The notes beneath the pieces were generated by a model. It made no database searches and was not told the origin of the DNA. It worked only from the letters and a program-made list of their open reading frames with translations. This document shows positions 58,631-64,000 of a stretch of 64,000 bases of DNA, piece by piece. Numbering within the stretch: the stretch's first letter is position 1; the number at the start of each line of letters is the position of its first letter. A program made the position numbers and the translations under genes. Source of the stretch: Phocoena phocoena (Eukaryota > Chordata > Mammalia > Artiodactyla > Phocoenidae); the NCBI RefSeq assembly GCF_963924675.1, contig NC_089238.1, positions 42,426,879 through 42,490,878 of the forward strand. Direction: 5' to 3'.

Positions 58631-60069
58631 TGTAGATATTTTGATAATGGACATTCTGACTGGTGTGAGGTAATACCTCATTGTAGTTTTGACTTGCATT
58701 TCTCTAATAATTAGTGATGTTGAGCATCTTTTCATGTGCCTGTTGGTCATCGTATGTCTTCTTTGGAGAAATGTCTACTTAGGTCTTCTGTCCGTTTTTT
58801 GATTGGGTTGTTTGGGGTTTTTTTGTATTGAGTTGTATGAGCTGTTTGTATATTTTGGAAATTAATCCCTTGTCAGTCATGTCTTTTGCAAATATTTTCT
58901 CCCAGTCCATAGGTTGCCTTTTCATTTTGTTTATGATTTCCTTTGCTGTGCAAAAGCTCATAAGTTTGATTAGGTCCCATTTGTTTATTTTTGCTTTTAT
59001 TTCTATTGCCTTGGGAGATGACCTAAGAAAACAGTGCTACGATTTATGTCAGAGAATGTTTTGCCTATGTTCTCTTCTAGGAGTTTTATGGTGTCCTTTC
59101 TTATATTTGTCTTTAAGCCATTTTGGGTTTATTTTTGTGTATGGTGTGAGGGAGTGTTTTAACTTCAGTGATTTAAATGCAGCTGTTCAGCTTTCCCAAC
59201 ACCACTCGCTGAAGAGACTATCTTTTCTCTATTGAATATTCTTGCTTCCCTTGTCAGAGATTAATTGACCTTAGGTGTGTGGGTTTCTCTGTTCTGTTCC
59301 ATTGATCCATATGTCTGTTTTTTGTGCCAGTACCATGCTCTTTTGATTACTGTAGCTTTGTAGTATTGTCTGAAGTCTGGGAGGGTTATGCCTCCAGCTT
59401 TGTTCTTTTTCCTCAGGATTGCTTTGGCAATTCTGGGTCTTCTGTGGTTCTCTTTAGAATCTGATTTGGGGAAAATGTCAAAAGGTTTGAACATTTGATT
59501 AAATAGGATCACAGATCATTATGAAATAATACTGAATTATCTATTTAACCAAAATGACAATAGATGATGTTAAAGGCAAATACAGAAATTCACCTAAGTG
59601 TAAACAAAACTTAGCTCTTTTGAGAAGACAGTGTTGTCTTTATCAGGATTTTGATTACTTAAGAAAACATGCACAGTAAATTATTTTGATAAGACACAAA
59701 ATCTTTGCTATCTGGGCAGATTACTTAAAACTTAAAGAAACTTCCACAGTCTTTCAAAAGCAGACCAAAAGTCCAATAAAACTTTTTTCTTTTTAACAGA
59801 GAGAAAACTAAATTCTAATTTTGCACCAGTGTACTGTTGATATTAAAACTTATTTTTTAAAAAAACTTAAATTCATTCCAATCTTAGCCAGCTTGACTAC
59901 ACATAAAGTTCCTTTCCCAGGATTCCTTTGTTATAAACCTCATAACTTTTTTATGTCCATTCAGATCTTGTCCTGTTTATTTTTTTTCCTTTTTCTCATT
60001 CTGGAACAATGAATCATTTTACTTTCCTTATCTACTTTTCATACAGTTGTTGCCTTTAACTGTTAATTT

Positions 60070-60950
60070 TTCTAAGTAGTTTTTAAAAATTGAGGGACTT
60101 CCCTGGTGGTCCAGTGGTTAAGACTCTGGCACTTCCACTGCAGGGGGAGCAGGTTCGAGCCCTGGTTAGGGAACTAAGATCCCGCATGCCATGTGGCACA
60201 GCCAAAAAATGAAAAAATAAAAATAGAAATAAAAATTTTAAAAATTGAGATGTAATTGACATTGTGTAAGTTTAAGGTATACAGTGTGTTGCTTTGGTAC
60301 ATTTATGTATTGCAATATTATTCAGTAGCATTAGCTAACACCTTTATAATGTCACATATTTATCATTTCCTTTTTGTATTGAGAACAGTGAAGATTTAGT
60401 CTCTTAGTAACTGAAACTTATAATACAGTGGAGTTGACTATAATCATTATGCTATGCATTACATCTCCAGAACTTATCTCCTGGTTGTAAGTTTGTACTC
60501 TTCAACAACATCTCTCCAATTCCCTCACCCCCTAGCCCTTGTTTTTACAAGTTCAGTTTTTCGATATTCCACATATAAGTGATATAATACAGTATTTGTT
60601 CTTCTATGTCTGGCTTATCTCACTTAGCGTAATACCTTTAAGGTCCATCTATGTTGTCGCAAATGGCAGTATTTCTTTCTTTCTCATGGCTGAATAATAC
60701 TCCATTGTATATATTTACTATATCTTCTTTATCCTTTCATCTGTTGACAGACACTTAGGCTGTTTCCATATCTTGGTTATTGTGATTAATTCTTCAGTGA
60801 ACATCGTTGTGCAGATATCCTCTTGAGATACTAATTTGAATTCCTTTGTATGTGTACCTAGAAGTGGAATTGCTGTTTCATATGGTTGTTCAATTTTTAA
60901 CTTTTTGAAGAACCACCATAGTGTTTTTCATAATGGCTGTAGTAAGTCAT
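60070..60950 (-). mobile_element. L1 3' part (older type)
   Basis: AAAAATTGAGATGTAATTGA, GGTATACAGTGTGTTGCTTT, CCACATATAAGTGATATAAT and GAAGTGGAATTGCTGTTTCA are reverse-complement L1 landmarks in order. It is more diverged than the two neighbouring L1s and interrupted by a SINE. Confidence 0.85.
60096..60232 (+). mobile_element. CHR-1-like SINE
   Basis: Plus-strand copy flanked by TTTTTAAAAATTGAG / ATTTTAAAAATTGAG within the L1. Confidence 0.92.
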
Positions 60951-61328
60951 TTTAATTACATATATTGATTAGAATTTTTAACCCGTAGAATCTTTTATTC
61001 CTCCTGAAACTAAGAAGTAAGCAACTGTGGACTGTCTGTTACACTAGCATTCCATGGATTGGCAAATTTATGAGTACATTTTATAATTTCTAGAAGTATA
61101 TTCTTTCTCATAGTAAATGTTTCTATGTGGCACACAAGATATTTACTGATAGACCCAAGTATTTTTAGTTTCTCTGTAAAAGGAAACCAAAAGTGGATAC
61201 ACCAGTAATTAATGTTTCAGTATTTTATCTTGTTTGGAAATGACCTAGATATTTAATGAATATCCATCACTTAACTTATCTCAGCATAACTTTAAGGTTT
61301 CAAGTACCAAAAAGATTTTGGAAACTGT

Positions 61329-61453
61329 TTTTTTTTTTTTTTTTTTGTCTGTGCCGCGCAGCTTGTGGGATCTTAGTTCCCCAACCAGGGAATCAACCTG
61401 GGCCCTCGGCAGTGAAAGCGCAGAGTCCTAACCACTGGATTGCCAGGGAATTC
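61329..61453 (-). mobile_element. CHR-1-like SINE
   Basis: Minus-strand copy ending GGATTGCCAGGGAATTCC. Its right flank CTGGAAACTATT matches its left flank TTGGAAACTGTT. Confidence 0.92.
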
Positions 61454-61463
61454 CTGGAAACTA

Positions 61464-61679
61464 TTTTTTTTTTTTTTTTTTTTTTTGCGGTACGCGAGCC
61501 TCTCACTGCTGCGGCGTCTCCCGTTGCGGAGCACAGGCTCGGGACGCGCAGGCTCAGCGGCCATGGCTCACGGGCCCAGCCGCTCCGAGGCATGTGGGAT
61601 CTTCCCAGACCGGGGCACGAACCCGTGTCCCCTGCATCAGCAGGCGGACTCTCAACCACTGCGCCACCAGGGAAGCCCC
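61464..61679 (-). mobile_element. CHR-type SINE, short form
   Basis: Minus-strand copy with a long T tail, directly beside the previous SINE; the target CTGGAAACTATTTTT is present between and after the two elements. Confidence 0.94.
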
Positions 61680-61744
61680 CTGGAAACTATTTTTAAGTTG
61701 ACATACTGTGAAGCATAATTATTGTTGAAAAGGTCAGTTATAAA

Positions 61745-62492
61745 TTTTTTAAAATTTTATTGAAGTATATTGATTTATAATGTGTCAATTTCTGCTGTAT
61801 AACAAAGTGATTCAGTTTTACATATATGTATTCTTTTTCATATTTTTCTGTTATGGTTTATCACAGGATATTGAATATAGTTCCCTGTGCTATACAGTAG
61901 GACCTTGTCGTTTATCCATCCTATATATAATAGTTTGCAGCTACTAATCTCAAACTTCCAATCCTTCCCTCCCCCATGCCCCTTTCCCCTTGGCAACCAC
62001 AAGTCTGTCTCTGTATCTGTGGGTCTGTTTCTGTTTCGTAGATTTCTTCATTTGTGTTGTATCTTAGATTCCACATATAAGTGACATCATATGGTATTTG
62101 TCTTTCTCTTTCTGACTTACTTCACTTAGTATGATAATCTCTAGGTCCATCCATGTTGCTTGCAAATGGCATTATTTCATTCTTTTTTATGGTGGAGTAA
62201 TATTCCACTGTGTGTGTGTGTGTGTGTGTGTATGTATATGTATATATGTGTGTGTGTATGTATGTATATATATATATATATATATACACATACACACCAC
62301 ATCTTATTTATTGTTTATCCATTCATCTGTTGATGGACATTTAGGTTGCTTCCATGTTTTGGCTAATGTAAATAATGCTTCTATGAACATAGGGGTGCAT
62401 GTATCTTTTCAAATTATAGTTTTGTCTGGATATATGCCCAGGAGTGGGATTGCTGGATCATATGGCAACTCTATTTTTAGTTTTTTGAGGAT
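61745..62492 (-). mobile_element. L1, 5'-truncated, about 0.75 kb
   Basis: L1 3'UTR and end of ORF2 in minus orientation (CTATACAGTAGGACCTTGTC, GGATATATGCCCAGGAGTGG), flanked by TTTTTAAAATTTTAT-like words at about 61746 and 62493. It carries a TG/TA microsatellite at 62207-62287. Confidence 0.88.
62207..62287. repeat. Compound (TG)n/(TA)n microsatellite
   Basis: (TG)n with GTATGTATAT interruptions followed by (TA)n inside the L1; the same L1 position is also expanded in the copy at 58139-58160. Confidence 0.9.
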
Positions 62493-64000
62493 TTTTAAAA
62501 TTTTATCTTACCTCTATTTAATTTACTTTTTCTTAAAAATTATGTTTAGATTACTCAAGAAAATTTCATGAGACATTAAACAGCTAACCATCATGTTACA
62601 TTCTTTTTCTTGCTGACAAATTCTGTAACAGAGATAACATGAACTTATTTGACTTTTAATAAACCTAGGTAGAATAAAAGTATTATATTTAATGCTGACA
62701 ACTCTAAAGGCATGCCTGTTTTAATTAAACCACAAACAAACTAGCTTTTATTTACCAAAGATTATCCTAGACCACATGAACTTGAATAGAACTCTTCACA
62801 AATACCATCTGGAGGTAGAAAAAAATTACACATTTATAACATATAGACATACATAAACATACAGATGCAAATAGGATCTTATAGGTTTCATTTTATAATT
62901 TTAGCTATGGGACAGGTACAATAATGCAAAATTTACTAGTTTAAAATACAACAGTTGGATCCAAATTGTATTTCTGGCAGATGGAATAAGTTAAGGTGTC
63001 TTGCTTAGATAACTAAAGCTTTTCAGTAATACTTGTGGTGAAGATTTTTAAGATTTTTCATGGGCCTAGTTTTCAAATAACCTTTTTCCCCCTTCTGATA
63101 AGAATTACCTTGGTTCCTAGAGGGAACTAGGTAGAACATTTCCATCTCAAAAGGCACAGAGAAAGAATGTAAGTTTCACCAAGAAAGACTTTTGTTCCCT
63201 AAGTCCAGATGCTTTACAATATCTACAAGTCTTTTAAGATGGATAGGGGAGGTTTGGGAATTTGTAGAAAGGAAAGGTGGGCTTTGAATTGCTGCTAGAG
63301 CTGCATTTCAGTTCTTGTAAAGACCCAATCTTCAACACAAGGACAGTTGTTTTTAATTCCTGGAAAAATTGGGTTGCAACTTGTTTGGATCCACCCGTCC
63401 AACTACATTATCTTTAATTTGCTTCTTCATAGCAAGGAGAAGCTCTTCAACTAAGATGGAAATCAAAAGGTTCCTAGATTCCTATGTTCTAGATTTAGAG
63501 TGGTTTGTCTTTGGGATGTTTTTCTTTCCCCCTGGGTACATAGTTTCATTTAGCTTAAGGGAAAAGGCCTTAAAAAAAAAAACACTCACAAAATTCCTAT
63601 CAGGCTCTGAATATCAGCTTCTGTTTTGGCCAATTCTGACCATAGCACTGCTTAAAAAAAAACAAACAATCCTTTCAAATATTTTGTCAGGTTTCAGCCA
63701 GCACAGAGAGTAAATATTCCTGTCAGTATTAAACAACCACTTGGATACAAGAGGAGTCTCCAAAGAGAGTGCAAAGGGTACGCCTCCCTCCATTCCCCAA
63801 GATCCAGAACCTTCCCAAAGACAGCCCAAATAAAGACAGTTCTCTTGAGAGTTGCCAATAGTCGGTCCTCACTGCAAATGGAGTGCAACCCACATCTGTC
63901 TGGCCATGTCTAGCTGAAAACAGGTGGAAACCCACATTTCTGCCCAGTCATATTTTGGGGCGCCCCACCTGATGGTTGAGTTTCCTGCTTATGCAAGGAC

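Larger units (their letters stand above)
57681..59455 (-). mobile_element. L1, 5'-truncated, about 1.7 kb
   Basis: Begins with poly-T on the left and runs through the L1 3'UTR (CTATACAGTAGGAGCTCGTC) into the ORF2 C-terminal half; near the right end the minus strand encodes [20 protein letters not shown] and [17 protein letters not shown], classic ORF2p text. It has several frame breaks. It is interrupted by a microsatellite and a SINE. The right (5') end is placed where similarity to known L1 fades. Confidence 0.9.
59456..64000 (-). other. Unassigned region, possible old retroviral internal sequence
   Basis: Once L1s (60070-60950, 61745-62492) and SINEs (60096-60232, 61329-61453, 61464-61679) are removed, about 2.8 kb remains at 59456-60069, 60951-61328, 61680-61744 and 62493-64000. 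Read on the minus strand it feels like non-coding internal sequence of a class I endogenous retrovirus (for example TTGTCATTTTGGTTAAATAG, CATGATGGTTAGCTGTTTAA). That is an impression from memory, with no LTR, primer site or open gag/pol/env to confirm it. No host gene exon was identified. Confidence 0.35.

Overview
This is mammalian nuclear DNA, AT-rich and intron-dominated. About thirty copies of a tRNA-Glu-derived SINE of the CHR type are present, several with perfect 15-17 bp target-site duplications and intact CpGs. That SINE family marks the whale/hippo lineage. A short subfamily ending in a CCGCGTACCGCA-like 3' block, in very clean copies, suggests a cetacean, probably a toothed whale. 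The species call is inference.

Positions 1-39,008 (+ strand) hold the 3' two-thirds of NFAT5 (TonEBP), the Rel-family transcription factor of the hypertonic stress response. Nine coding exons (1527-1717, 3484-3656, 9362-9496, 9622-9674, 14026-14158, 18020-18103, 26338-26486, 27295-29797, 30452-30695) encode 1,218 residues. They run from the end of the DNA-binding part of the Rel homology region, through the IPT/TIG dimerisation domain, to the glutamine-rich activation domain and stop codon. All splice sites are GT-AG, phases agree at every junction, and no disabling change is seen. A last non-coding exon (31,144 to about 39,008) is a 7.9 kb 3'UTR. It contains an exonised MER5A transposon and an unexplained internal duplication. 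The large intron between 18,104 and 26,337 carries a PRR13 processed pseudogene and a GC-rich degenerate minisatellite.

Positions 39,009-44,728 are intergenic, with SINEs, a MIR split by two SINEs, and a 1.3 kb LINE-2 relic.

Positions 44,729-48,413 hold the remains of NQO1 (NAD(P)H quinone dehydrogenase 1), the known neighbour of NFAT5, convergent with it. Exons 2, 3 and 6 lie on the - strand as expected. Exons 4 and 5, which should sit between 3 and 6, lie on the + strand in swapped physical order, exactly as one internal inversion would leave them. In addition, exon 4 has an in-frame TGA and exon 6 has two in-frame stops (TAG, TAA). Splice sites remain clean, so the gene appears to have been lost recently. 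This is the most interesting observation in the window.

From 48.5 kb to the end no gene is recognised. The sequence is layered retroelements: an old L1 split by a younger L1, a polyadenylated retrocopy fragment and SINEs; an L1 inside a SINE; SINEs side by side at one target; three further minus-strand L1s; and, from about 59.46 kb on, unexplained sequence on the - strand that may be an old retroviral internal region. NQO1 exon 1 and its promoter were not found.
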